DNA of 64,000 nucleotides from Acidimicrobiaceae bacterium (lineage in GTDB: Bacteria; Actinomycetota; Acidimicrobiia; Acidimicrobiales; RAAP-2), in assembly GCA_003162475.1 (NCBI GenBank), contig PMOI01000016.1, positions 1-64,000 of the forward strand. The letters are read 5' to 3'. The stretch's first letter is position 1. Each line of letters opens with the position of its first letter. Both the position numbers and the translations under genes were made by a program. A model generated the notes under the pieces. The model was not told the origin of the DNA, ran no database searches, and saw nothing but the letters and a program-made list of their open reading frames with translations. Below are positions 26,598 through 34,773 of this stretch, one piece after another.

Positions 26598-26603
26598 GTT
26601 TTC

Positions 26604-26609
26604 ACGTTA
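26604..26609 (-). promoter_or_regulatory. -10 box, leaderless promoter
   Basis: TAACGT, 6 bp, then the GTG of the two-helix membrane protein gene at 26597; no Shine-Dalgarno. Confidence 0.45.
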
Positions 26610-26777
26610 CTCCGCACGGCTCGAAAAGTACGATGAAACCTCGTCCGCGAAGACCATCGCGCTACTCATGATCACGCGTGAACACACGCGCAGCATCGAA
26701 TTCTTACAATTGCGACCACCGTTGCTCGAATCCTCGACCGGTAGAGTTAGGAGGAACGTTGAGGGACGGACAGGGAC

Positions 26778-27650
26778 ATGACGAGTAGCGGTACTGGGTC
26801 TCCTCACGGGTCCGACGAGCTGAGCGACCAACAACGATCCGAGATTTTCGCCGCCGCGAACGCACCGCGCGACGCCAAGGGTTATCCGCGCAAAGCGCGC
26901 GCGCCCATACCCAAGAAATTCGTCATCTGGGCCGTCGCGGCCATCATCTTTCTGGGTCTCGGTGGCCAGATCGCCCAGCACTTCTTCCAAAGTTACGGCA
27001 AGGCCCCCAAAACGAGTACGACGACCTCCCCCTCACTCACCGTGACGCCGACGACCATTCCCACGTCGTCCACGTTGACCTCTCTGGAGTCCTACATTGG
27101 GGTCAAATTCATCGGCTCGGCGAAGGCCCACACGTTCACGTTGAAGACTCAGTCGAACAAGAAGTGGAGTCTCGATGCCCAGAAGGGGAAGGTGGTGGTT
27201 CTCACCTTTTACAACTCGATCTGCAACGACGTCTGCCCCGTGCTCGGTGCCGAGCTCCGACAAGCTGCGCAGAAACTTGGTCCCGCGGACACGAACGTCG
27301 AGTTCGCCATTGTCAACACCGATCCCAACCGGCGTTCTGTCTCACTCGAGAGTCGAGCGCTCAGCGTGCCGGGCCTTTCGACGACGCCCTCGGTGGTGTT
27401 CCTCACGGGCAGCGTCACCAAACTTGATGCCGTGTGGCGTGCGTACGGGATAAGGATCATCGTGGGAGCCAAGGCGAGTCAAGTCGCGCACAACAACGCC
27501 ATCTACTTCATAGGACCAAGTGGTGCTCTCGTGGCCTACGCCACGCCTTTCGTAACGGAAAGTACGTCGGGCGTGTTCTCACTGAGCGCGCCCATCATCC
27601 ACCGTTACGCCCAAGGGATCGCGGCGACCGCCAGTAGTCTTGTCAAGTGA
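26778..27650 (+). CDS. Membrane-anchored Sco1/SenC-family copper chaperone
   Basis: Sco proteins deliver copper to the CuA site of oxidase subunit II. After a 47-residue cytosolic N-terminus and one TM helix (about 48-66) comes a Ser/Thr/Pro-rich linker and a thioredoxin fold. The copper ligands are Cys149 and Cys153 (YNSICNDVCPVL, the CxxxC motif) and probably His238 (VAHNNAIYFI). ATG 26778 is fixed by an in-frame TGA at 26760. The ribosome-binding site is weak (AGGGAC); a stronger AGGAGG lies 23 nt before the ATG. The gene overlaps its downstream neighbour by GTGA. Confidence 0.85.
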   Translation: MTSSGTGSPHGSDELSDQQRSEIFAAANAPRDAKGYPRKARAPIPKKFVIWAVAAIIFLGLGGQIAQHFFQSYGKAPKTSTTTSPSLTVTPTTIPTSSTLTSLESYIGVKFIGSAKAHTFTLKTQSNKKWSLDAQKGKVVVLTFYNSICNDVCPVLGAELRQAAQKLGPADTNVEFAIVNTDPNRRSVSLESRALSVPGLSTTPSVVFLTGSVTKLDAVWRAYGIRIIVGAKASQVAHNNAIYFIGPSGALVAYATPFVTESTSGVFSLSAPIIHRYAQGIAATASSLVK

Positions 27651-28324
27651 CAGATGAATTCTCCGACTTCGAAGTAGTGCCTTTCGATCCTGCTTCGATG
27701 GCGACGTCATCGCTCGGGCTCGCGAAAGCCATCTGGTACAAGCGCCCATGGTTTCTCGTCACGGTCGCCGTCGTGGTGGTCGCGGCACTCTCCGTACTCT
27801 CTGACCTGCCCCAACACATCACCAAGAAGGAGGACGCCGCGTCGCAGAACGCAACGATGAAGCAGATCAACGCCGATCTTGCAGCGTGTTCCTTCGCCAT
27901 TAACGAGTCCTTCAGCTTCTACAACAAGGACGTCGCGGGTACGTTGACGAAGTCCGAGTTGGCCCAGATACCCCCGTTGCTCGTCGGTGATCAGACCGCC
28001 TGCTCGTTCGCGAGCCAGCCCGTCTACGACTTGACGAACAATATTCAACCGCGCGAAACGGCCGCCGGCAAAAACATTGACAAAGTGCTGCGAGTCGCCC
28101 AACAGTGGATGACGAACAACGCCCTAGCGTCGATTGAAGATATCCAGTACTTGTTCGAGAATCCGGGCGCCTCGTCGAAGATTGCCGACCTGACGAAACA
28201 AGAAGTGAAACTGAACGCGACTCGACAACTCGGAATAAACGACGTGCTTGCCGCGCAAAAGGACGTCGGGATCAAGCTCGTGCCATTGAAGATACCGGTG
28301 CTGCCCCATCTGCGTGGTACTTGA
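27647..28324 (+). CDS. Single-pass membrane protein of unknown function, coupled to sco
   Basis: A 225-residue protein: about 30 cytosolic residues, a TM helix (WFLVTVAVVVVAALSVL, near 35-51), then an extracytoplasmic domain of about 170 residues that is mostly helical with two Cys (LAACSFAINES and QTACSFASQP, which share an ACSFA core and could form a disulfide). No known family recognised. The GTG start overlaps the sco stop codon, so it is co-translated with the copper chaperone; a role in oxidase assembly or copper handling is inferred from that alone. Confidence 0.65.
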   Translation: MTDEFSDFEVVPFDPASMATSSLGLAKAIWYKRPWFLVTVAVVVVAALSVLSDLPQHITKKEDAASQNATMKQINADLAACSFAINESFSFYNKDVAGTLTKSELAQIPPLLVGDQTACSFASQPVYDLTNNIQPRETAAGKNIDKVLRVAQQWMTNNALASIEDIQYLFENPGASSKIADLTKQEVKLNATRQLGINDVLAAQKDVGIKLVPLKIPVLPHLRGT

Positions 28325-28427
28325 TCAACGTTTCATTCCTCATAGGGAGAACTGAGAATTCAGCAACGTTCTGAGCCACTCTGGGCACACTGACGAAGTC
28401 CGGGACGTCGTTTTCAACTCTTCGCGC

Positions 28428-28433
28428 TATGGT
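28428..28433 (+). promoter_or_regulatory. Candidate -10 box for the PsiE-like gene
   Basis: TATGGT followed by 8 bp and the ATG at 28442; no ribosome-binding site is visible. Confidence 0.35.
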
Positions 28434-28441
28434 TCGCTGTT

Positions 28442-28924
28442 ATGGAGAGCCCGTCGGATTCAGGCAGTCGCGTGGAGACCGCGGCGGACGCGACCATTCG
28501 TTGGCTCATCGTCGCCGTTGAGTACCTGATCATCGCCAGTCTCTTGCTCGTGTCGGGCATCGTTCTCGTTCGCACGCTCGTCAACTTTTTGAGCAACTGG
28601 AGTGCGTTTCCGCAGACGGTGGTGGCCGCCATCGACGGCATCCTCGTCGTGATCATCCTGCTCGACATCGCGCACACCGTCTTCGGTCACCTTCGAGCCT
28701 CCGTCTTCCCGGTTCGCCCGTTCCTCGTTATTGGCATCCTGGCCGGCGTGCGAGACATCCTCAGCGCGTCGGCTCACTTGACGCTCAGCGGCCCGCTCAC
28801 GCAAATCGATTTCAACGACACCCTCATTTCACTCGGGGTGGGCGTCGGCGTCGTGGTCGTCCTCCTCCTTGGTCTACTCGTCCTTCGATTCAGCGCCCTA
28901 CGCGACGATCAAATCAGCGACTGA
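28442..28924 (+). CDS. PsiE-like four-helix membrane protein
   Basis: A 160-residue integral membrane protein with four TM helices (about 22-45, 58-80, 88-110 and 128-150). The pattern VEYLIIASLLLVSGIVLV, ILLDIAHTVFGHLR and IGILAGVRDILSASAH resembles the phosphate-starvation-inducible PsiE family, whose function is not established. It could equally be a generic small membrane protein; confidence in the family is moderate. It is convergent with the b561-like gene at 28993. Confidence 0.6.
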   Translation: MESPSDSGSRVETAADATIRWLIVAVEYLIIASLLLVSGIVLVRTLVNFLSNWSAFPQTVVAAIDGILVVIILLDIAHTVFGHLRASVFPVRPFLVIGILAGVRDILSASAHLTLSGPLTQIDFNDTLISLGVGVGVVVVLLLGLLVLRFSALRDDQISD

Positions 28925-28992
28925 CATCGGCGGCACTCCGTAAGGTCGCCAGATTCGAGAGGGTCGCGCGCTACCGACGCGAGGGGGAATAA

Positions 28993-29700
28993 TTACTTTC
29001 GGTACCATCCGTAGGCCTGGGGCATCAAGGCCAACGCCGTGACGAGACCGATCGCCAGACTCCACACCAAGAGCCACTGGCGCGAAGAAGCACCCGACAC
29101 TTGACGACGCGTTCGCACGAGCCAGTCGCGCGGCGCCAGGCGAAGCGTTTCGCCCAAGTGGCCAAGCACGTGGATCGTCATCACCGCGATCCACAGAATG
29201 AAACTCGCCTTGTGGATGAGAGAGAGCTCCTGACGCATCGATCCGGGCAGTTCTATTAGAGCGACGCCGGAGGCGAGGACGACGAGCGTCAGCGCGATGA
29301 CCAGGGGCCCCAGGAGCCGCAGCACGAGCGCGGGTGGCCCCTTGAGGCGATACTCAGGGTCGCCCCGGTAGTACTTCGCGAACCGCCACGTCGTTGAGCC
29401 GATCTTGACCAGCACGATCGGGATGAGAAGTACACCGATGAACACGTGGAGATCGAGAAGTCGTCCAATGCGCACAATCGTGACGCCTTCGATAGCCAAC
29501 ACGACGAAGATGACCGCCGCTACGGACGAAGTGAGACGGGCGTTCCCTTCCACTCCTGAAGCGCGTCGATGGCGTCGTGAGGTCGTCGAAGGATCGGAAC
29601 TCTCCGCCTCAATTGCGTGACCCAGCGCCACCAACCCGTCCTCATTGGGAGTCCGCTCGTTCGACCGCGGATGACTGTCTCGAGCATCGTCGTTGGTCAT
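28993..29700 (-). CDS. Cytochrome b561-like membrane protein
   Basis: Of 235 residues, the first 60 are a hydrophilic cytosolic tail; four TM helices follow. Histidines sit where b-type heme ligands would be: LLDLHVFIGVLL in the second helix, SLIHKASFILW and MTIHVLGHL in the third/fourth region. The GSTTWRFAKYYRGDPEYRLKGPP loop is shared with a widespread actinobacterial membrane family. A heme-b quinone or electron-transfer role is inferred from these His positions. ATG at 29700 has TAAAAT 6 bp upstream. Confidence 0.65.
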   Translation of the reverse strand: MTNDDARDSHPRSNERTPNEDGLVALGHAIEAESSDPSTTSRRHRRASGVEGNARLTSSVAAVIFVVLAIEGVTIVRIGRLLDLHVFIGVLLIPIVLVKIGSTTWRFAKYYRGDPEYRLKGPPALVLRLLGPLVIALTLVVLASGVALIELPGSMRQELSLIHKASFILWIAVMTIHVLGHLGETLRLAPRDWLVRTRRQVSGASSRQWLLVWSLAIGLVTALALMPQAYGWYRK

Positions 29701-29706
29701 TACCTG

Positions 29707-29712
29707 ATTTTA
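29707..29712 (-). promoter_or_regulatory. -10 box, leaderless promoter
   Basis: TAAAAT, 6 bp, then the ATG at 29700. The 222 bases beyond it, up to the phosphoesterase stop at 29935, show only a repeated GTCGACGC and nothing gene-like. Confidence 0.5.
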
Positions 29713-29934
29713 AATGAACCTTTAGATCGAAAAGTAAAAGCAGCGTAAATCCAACTCCCAGCGGCGAGCGCGCACCATTCGATCGTTGCTCAATTCATCG
29801 TCGAGAGTCCTGCTCCAGGAGTCAACGTACCTCCAGCACCACGTCTCTGAGCCTTCATCGATCGTCGACGCCTCTCAATCAGTCGACGCGTCTTACTTTC
29901 GCCCCACTTTTCGTCAAGCTGCTCGGGCGATCTC

Positions 29935-30885
29935 TCACAGGTGAAACGGCTTGATCATCAAAGAAGCCGATCGAGCACTTCCCAGTAGTGAGAGGTGCAA
30001 CAGCGACTCCGTGGTTCCGAGCAAGGAGTAGTGAGTGAATTTCCTCCCCACCCGTAGTCCTCGGGGCACCGACGGAGCGATCACGATGGTCGGAACTTGG
30101 TTCGACGAATCGAGGTCGTTCTCATCGAAGGTAATGAACAAGACGAGCGAGCCTGATTGGTACTGAGGACTGGCGATAATCGTTGGAACGGTCTTACGAA
30201 GCCATTGGTCGCCCGTGGTGACCGGGCAGCTGTGCATGTCGTTACACACGTTGGGGACAATATAGGTGAATTTCTTACTGAGATTGAGTGGAAACGTCAG
30301 TGGAACGTCGTTTTGCTGACAGGACGCTCCGAGAGAGGAATAGTAGACGGCGGGATTGTGTCGCGCTGCGTACTCACCGCTCGTGACCTGATCGCATGGT
30401 GAGGGCATCGACTCCACGAGGCCAGTCCAATTGGTGCCGAGTTGGGAGAAAATGCTCGGACCGTTAAGTACGTGCTGGCTCGGTTCCGCGTCGTCGACAA
30501 TTCCCTGTGTCGAACCTGAAGTGAGCGCGATGTAGTTGGGCAAGCTCGGATGAGAGGCGGCGTAATCCTGCGTGGCCAAACCGCAGACGTTGGCCAGCGA
30601 GTTGAGGTAGGGAGCTTGCAGCGAGCCGACAACGCTGTACCCCTGATTCTCCAACAAGATCCACACGACGTGGCTGTACGTCGTCGTTGTCTTGTGGCTG
30701 TACGTCGTCGTTGTCTTGTGGCCGTACGTCGTCGTTGTCTTGTGGCCGCAGGGCGACGACGTCGGAATCGACGTGGCACTACCCGCCGTCACCGGACTCA
30801 ACGCCGCCAGCGACGTAACGAGAGCCGCCACGGCGCCCAACCGATATCCCCGTTTCAACCTGGATCCTTGGAATCGCTTATGCAC
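29935..30885 (-). CDS. Secreted phosphoesterase (acid phosphatase/phospholipase C-like family)
   Basis: A 316-residue exported protein of the phosphoesterase superfamily that includes acid phosphatases and non-specific phospholipase C. A signal peptide (LGAVAALVTSLAALSPVTAGSA) is followed by three tandem 8-residue repeats HKTTTTY-S/G, then the catalytic domain: VVWILLENQGYSVV (metal/nucleophile region), SHPSLPNYIALTSG and FITFDENDLD. GTG start at 30885. Substrate unknown. It stands between the b561-like and CtaG-like genes, transcribed in the same direction. Confidence 0.75.
   Translation of the reverse strand: MHKRFQGSRLKRGYRLGAVAALVTSLAALSPVTAGSATSIPTSSPCGHKTTTTYGHKTTTTYSHKTTTTYSHVVWILLENQGYSVVGSLQAPYLNSLANVCGLATQDYAASHPSLPNYIALTSGSTQGIVDDAEPSQHVLNGPSIFSQLGTNWTGLVESMPSPCDQVTSGEYAARHNPAVYYSSLGASCQQNDVPLTFPLNLSKKFTYIVPNVCNDMHSCPVTTGDQWLRKTVPTIIASPQYQSGSLVLFITFDENDLDSSNQVPTIVIAPSVPRGLRVGRKFTHYSLLGTTESLLHLSLLGSARSASLMIKPFHL
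30670..30741 (-). repeat. 24-bp tandem repeat, three copies
   Basis: Three 24-bp units (GTGGCTGTACGTCGTCGTTG then TCTT on the plus strand), the first two identical and the third differing at one base, with a 7-base partial fourth. In frame they encode the Thr-rich 8-residue repeats just after the phosphoesterase signal peptide. Near-perfect identity suggests recent slippage. Confidence 0.85.
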
Positions 30886-30968
30886 GAGGGGTCTTCTCTC
30901 TTCGTCGAACGTGGCCGCCCGAAATCACTGTTTACGTCAACGCCGCTTCGCCTTTTCGACGAGCGCGC

Positions 30969-30983
30969 ACGGCGTATCGCCGT
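30969..30983 (-). terminator. Weak hairpin between the CtaG-like and phosphoesterase genes
   Basis: Perfect 6-bp stem ACGGCG/CGCCGT with a 3-nt loop in the 180-bp gap after the CtaG-like gene. No U-run follows. A TAAAAT about 20 bp upstream could instead make it part of the phosphoesterase leader. Confidence 0.25.
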
Positions 30984-31065
30984 CGCTACCGCACATTTTA
31001 ACCCTCGCTCCACGTCGAAAAGTCTCGCGTCAAAACCCAGCTCTCCGCGACCTAGAGGGCGCGAA

Positions 31066-31884
31066 CTAGGGGTTCGTCCCAAAGAAGCCCCGAGTCCGAT
31101 CCCGACGGACGAGTTGGTAAAGCTCTTCGTCGGGGTCGTCCTCGGACTTGAGCCAACGATTCAGGTTCGAGAAAATCACCGGGAGAAAGGACGCAGCGGA
31201 GAGAAACCACATCGCACCCGCCGTGAACTGTTGGTCGGCGGACTGCGACAGTCCCCCAGCGACGTGGTGAATGTCGTGATACCAATTGTTCTGCGACATC
31301 GCCATCAAGTACGCGAGCACCCACACCGTCCACATCGACACCGTCGATATCCCAATCCGGTACGGTCGAGTCGTTCCGGGTCGAAACGGTGGGGCCTCTA
31401 TCAGATCCACCCATAAGAAGGCGCCCGCCACGATCAACGCCAACGACTCGACGTCCGTCAACCAGGCGTGTCGAACCAGCGCGTCGACCATCGGCGACGA
31501 CCGCCAAAGTATCGACTGACCCATAAAGAGCAGGGTTAACACCACGGCTCGCCGGTGGTCATTTCGTTTCGCCCTCGCGATGGCGACGCGGTCAAAGATC
31601 CGAGGACGCGCTGGCGAGATCAAGACACCGTCGCTACTAAATCTCACCGGTTCGTTCGACGTCAGACCCAGCCAGCTCCAGGGTCTGCCCGCCACCAGCA
31701 AAAAGGGGATGATGATCGCGAAGAAACAGTACTGACTGGCCTGGACGTATTCGTAACTTCTCGTCCACGTGGAAAGCGGTGGAGTGAGAAAGAGGAGCCA
31801 CAGCAAGAGACCCGTGCCAGCGAGAAGGTTGCGGGCACGGGTCTTATTGCGAATAGAACGACTCTGAGAAATCTCCGCGTTCAC
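31066..31884 (-). CDS. CtaG/Caa3-like membrane protein (second copy)
   Basis: A 272-residue polytopic protein resembling the caa3_CtaG family but divergent. About seven TM helices; conserved-looking features are the RHAWLTDVESLALIVAGAFLW helix, the NNWYHDIHHVAGG loop with three His, and QSADQQFTAGAMWFLS, comparable to FADQQIGAAILWVCG in the copy at 25.1 kb. The start is taken as GTG 31884, which overlaps the TGA of the 37-residue membrane peptide gene (GTGA); a TTG at 31914 in the same frame is less likely. It lies downstream of oxidase subunits and probably assists their copper insertion. Confidence 0.7.
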   Translation of the reverse strand: MNAEISQSRSIRNKTRARNLLAGTGLLLWLLFLTPPLSTWTRSYEYVQASQYCFFAIIIPFLLVAGRPWSWLGLTSNEPVRFSSDGVLISPARPRIFDRVAIARAKRNDHRRAVVLTLLFMGQSILWRSSPMVDALVRHAWLTDVESLALIVAGAFLWVDLIEAPPFRPGTTRPYRIGISTVSMWTVWVLAYLMAMSQNNWYHDIHHVAGGLSQSADQQFTAGAMWFLSAASFLPVIFSNLNRWLKSEDDPDEELYQLVRRDRTRGFFGTNP

Positions 31885-31994
31885 TCGGAATGATTGCGCT
31901 GAAAAAATCCCCAAATCATCACGGCAAAGAGCGTACCCAACAGAACGACCAGCGTCTGTACTTGAGGTCCTATAAAATTGTCCACACCTAGCAT
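31881..31994 (-). CDS. 37-residue single-TM peptide in the oxidase operon
   Basis: A small gene: ATG at 31994 preceded by AGGTGG at 5 nt, 37 codons, stop overlapping the next gene's GTG. The product has a short polar start (MLGVDNFIGPQ), one hydrophobic helix VQTLVVLLGTLFAVMIWGFF and a short charged end RNHSE. Good ribosome-binding site, coupling, and location between subunit III and the CtaG-like gene argue that it is real. Tiny single-helix subunits are common in cytochrome oxidases; whether this is one is inference. Confidence 0.6.
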   Translation of the reverse strand: MLGVDNFIGPQVQTLVVLLGTLFAVMIWGFFQRNHSE

Positions 31995-32069
31995 CTACAC
32001 CACCTAGTCTCTCGTACTCAAACTACCGAACTCTGACGCACTTCACGACGTCTGGGAATCAGACAATCC

Positions 32070-32729
32070 TTACAGCAAGTAAAACATGGCGAACAACAAG
32101 GTACTCAACAGGGCTATGAATCCGAAGAAGTACGTCATAGAGGCCACGTTCGCGCGAAACGACTGCGCCGACGGATTCATCGACATGATCGGATTGGTGC
32201 CACCAATTTCCTTTGGCAACCGGTACGAACGAGCCAGCGATGTCTCGATCCAGTACGTCACAATCACCAGCGTCATGATGTTCATACAGGAGTAGCCAAT
32301 GAACGTCGAAGAGTAGCCACTTGATCCGGGGGCGAAGGGCACTGCCGTGAACTCCCAGATCTGTAGCAGCAGTGCGAAAACACCAGCGAACACGCCCACC
32401 CAGCTCGCGATCTGCCAGTCCAAGACGCTGCCCTTTCGTAGACGCGACTGTCCGTAGAAAGCCATGAGGGCGGCGAGCAGAACCAACGAGTAAATCGCCC
32501 AGCCGTAACTCGTTGGCGCGGTGACGTGATTCGGGCGCCACAACTGACCGTTGTTGCTCGAGCGGAGATAAAAGTAACTAAAGATCAGCGACGCGTCCAA
32601 GAAGGTGTACATCGCGATGAATAATCGTCCACCACTCCAGATCGAGCCGATGTGGGCGCGAAGTTCGAACTCCTGCTCTTCGGGAGTGTCACTAACCGTT
32701 TGCGTCTCGTTAATCAATTCTTCGGGCAT
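32070..32729 (-). CDS. ctaE: Cytochrome c oxidase subunit III
   Basis: Structural subunit of the heme-copper oxidase. Five TM helices are visible in 219 residues: GRLFIAMYTFLDASLIFSYF, YSLVLLAALMAFY, WVGVFAGVFALLLQIWEF, a GYSCMNIMTLVIVTYW helix and a final FFGFIALLSTLLFAMFYLL. The QIWEF segment corresponds to the W-E lipid-facing motif of subunit III. Some usual His residues of the family are absent, in line with the divergent subunit I. ATG 32729, 21 bp after ctaD. Confidence 0.88.
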   Translation of the reverse strand: MPEELINETQTVSDTPEEQEFELRAHIGSIWSGGRLFIAMYTFLDASLIFSYFYLRSSNNGQLWRPNHVTAPTSYGWAIYSLVLLAALMAFYGQSRLRKGSVLDWQIASWVGVFAGVFALLLQIWEFTAVPFAPGSSGYSSTFIGYSCMNIMTLVIVTYWIETSLARSYRLPKEIGGTNPIMSMNPSAQSFRANVASMTYFFGFIALLSTLLFAMFYLL

Positions 32730-32750
32730 GACTTTGCTCTTCTCTCGTCA

Positions 32751-34718
32751 CTAAGCCGGATCATTGCCGGGAAAGGTTGCACTACTCACGTCGGCCCTTG
32801 ATCCGCCACCAAAGTCAGCCAGCGCTGGAGCTCCCTCTTCGCTGTAGTGGTACGGGTCGGTCATGATCACTGGTATGCGGTCAAAGTTGTGGCGTGGAAC
32901 CGGCGACGCTGTCTGCCACTCGAGTCCCAGGGAGTCCCAGGGGTTCGCTGGTGACTTCACCGGGCTAATGAACTGTGACCACATCAGGTTGGCCACGAAG
33001 ATGAGGAACGAAAGTCCGAGCAGGAACGCACTGATCGAGGAGAAGTCGTTCAACGTTTGAAGGTTCTTCGCGTAGGTGAAGACCCTACGAGGCTGTCCGA
33101 GCAGGCCAATGATGAACATTGGGAAGAACGTCAGGTTGAAGAAAACGAACATCGTCCAGAAGTGCCACAGTCCGAGCTTCTTGTTCATCACCTTTCCGGT
33201 CATCTTCGGCAGCCAGAAGTACAGACCTCCGAAGAACGCGAAGATGAGACCACCCATGATGGTGTAGTGGAAGTGCGAGAGTACGAAGAAACCACCGTGC
33301 ACCGTGACGTTCACGGGGACGTCCGAGAGGAAGACCCCCGTCACGCCGCCAATGAGGAAGTTGAAGTACACCGCCATACAGAACAACATCGGCACTTCAA
33401 ATCTGATTTTCGCTCGATAGAGCGTACCCATGCCGACCAAGAAAATAAAACCGGTCGGAATGGAAATCAACTCAGTGGTGAGCATGAACAACGGACGCAT
33501 GTCGGGGTCGATACCACTCTGGAACAAGTGGTGTTGCCACACGAAGAATGACAAGAGGGCCACGCCGATCATTCCCGCCGCGGCGATCCGATAAGCGAAG
33601 AGTGGTTTTCTCGTGAAGACAGGGATAATCTCGCCGACGATGCCGAATCCTGGCAGCGCCATGATGTACACCTCGGGGTGACCAAAGAACCAGAACAGGT
33701 TCTGCCACAGGAACGAACTGCCGCCGTGTTCGGTCACGAAGAAAGCTGTTTGCGCCGTCTTGTCGAGGAGACCGAAGAGGCCGGCGGAAAAGAGTACGGG
33801 CGTCGCCAGGGTCAACAGCGCCGCCGTCGACAGGATGCCCCAAACGAACACCGGCACGCGGCTCCAGGTCATGCCCGGTGCGCGATAGTTGATGACAGTG
33901 ATCGCCAGGTTGAACCCGGCGGTCATCATGCCCACACCAATGACGGCGAAACCGAACAGATACGAGACCATTCCCGGCCCTGCTTGTGTCTGCAGTGGCG
34001 CGTAGCCCGTCCAACCGGTTGGAAATCCGCCGTAGGGCAGTGCCGAGAAGATGACGACGTAGCCAATCAGGAATGTCCAAAAACTGAAGGCTTCGATGCG
34101 GGGGAAAGCCATGCGGCGAGCACCGATCATCAGCGGTATGAAGTAGTTACCCAGTGGCCCAACGACCACCGAGGTTGCCATCATCATCATGATGGTGCCG
34201 TGCTCACTCACGATCTTGATGTAGGTGTCGGCGCTGAAGAGGTGCGTCGTGGGATTGAGCAACTCTGCGCGAATCGCCATGGCGAGTAGCCCACCGGTAA
34301 AGAGGAAGAGCAGGACGCCGACCACGTACTGCAGGCCGACCACCTTGTGGTCCAAGTTGTACCGGAAGTACTTGCTAAACCCCGTGTACTCGACTTCGTG
34401 TGTCGCTTCGCGACCGACCATCTTGGCGAGAGGATAATTCAGTGCGCCAATACCGAGGTACCAACCCACGACCATGAACACGAGGGCCAAGAGGTCGGCG
34501 ATCGAGTTCTGACCGCTGTTGGCAATGTAGGCATAGCTGCTCCCTATGTAATTGCCGAGCCAGTGGCCAAAGATATAACCGAGGAACCCCGCGATGATGG
34601 CGGTGCCGATGTGTTGGCCCTGCCAGCCGCTGCCGAACCCCCTGCGTTCCTTGACAGCGACGGGCGACACGGGACTGTGGTCGTCAACTTGCGTCGGTCG
34701 TTCAGCGCTAATTGTCAT
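32751..34718 (-). CDS. ctaD: Cytochrome c oxidase subunit I, non-canonical proton channels
   Basis: Catalytic heme-copper subunit of 655 residues with two extra N-terminal TM helices. All metal ligands are present: His173 and His484 (heme a), His347 in HPEVY and His396-His397 (CuB), His482 (heme a3). Glu349 and Tyr351 of HPEVY are kept. However, the D-channel entry Asp of GAPDM is Arg202 (GARRM), the K-channel Lys of PTGxK is Ile425 (PTGFIF), and the Mg-site Asp after His474 is Gly475. ATG 34718 has GGAG 8 nt upstream. Order ctaC-ctaD-ctaE follows. Confidence 0.95.
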   Translation of the reverse strand: MTISAERPTQVDDHSPVSPVAVKERRGFGSGWQGQHIGTAIIAGFLGYIFGHWLGNYIGSSYAYIANSGQNSIADLLALVFMVVGWYLGIGALNYPLAKMVGREATHEVEYTGFSKYFRYNLDHKVVGLQYVVGVLLFLFTGGLLAMAIRAELLNPTTHLFSADTYIKIVSEHGTIMMMMATSVVVGPLGNYFIPLMIGARRMAFPRIEAFSFWTFLIGYVVIFSALPYGGFPTGWTGYAPLQTQAGPGMVSYLFGFAVIGVGMMTAGFNLAITVINYRAPGMTWSRVPVFVWGILSTAALLTLATPVLFSAGLFGLLDKTAQTAFFVTEHGGSSFLWQNLFWFFGHPEVYIMALPGFGIVGEIIPVFTRKPLFAYRIAAAGMIGVALLSFFVWQHHLFQSGIDPDMRPLFMLTTELISIPTGFIFLVGMGTLYRAKIRFEVPMLFCMAVYFNFLIGGVTGVFLSDVPVNVTVHGGFFVLSHFHYTIMGGLIFAFFGGLYFWLPKMTGKVMNKKLGLWHFWTMFVFFNLTFFPMFIIGLLGQPRRVFTYAKNLQTLNDFSSISAFLLGLSFLIFVANLMWSQFISPVKSPANPWDSLGLEWQTASPVPRHNFDRIPVIMTDPYHYSEEGAPALADFGGGSRADVSSATFPGNDPA

Positions 34719-34773
34719 TGCGCGATCTCCGTTTCCTTAGTCACTAACGTCTGCTCAATTTCTGCGTTGATCA

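Noticed and set aside
29713..29934. Direct repeat GTCGACGC (two copies) in the gap after the phosphoesterase gene
   Set aside because: Partly palindromic short words of this type are common in this base composition; no promoter or gene context supports a site.
30670..30748. Tandem repeats considered as a CRISPR array
   Set aside because: Units are directly adjacent with no spacers and encode an in-frame peptide repeat.
30550..31416. Plus-strand open frame of about 290 codons over the phosphoesterase and CtaG-like genes
   Set aside because: Arg-rich translation of the repeat region and flanks, antisense to two genes with signal peptide and TM helices.
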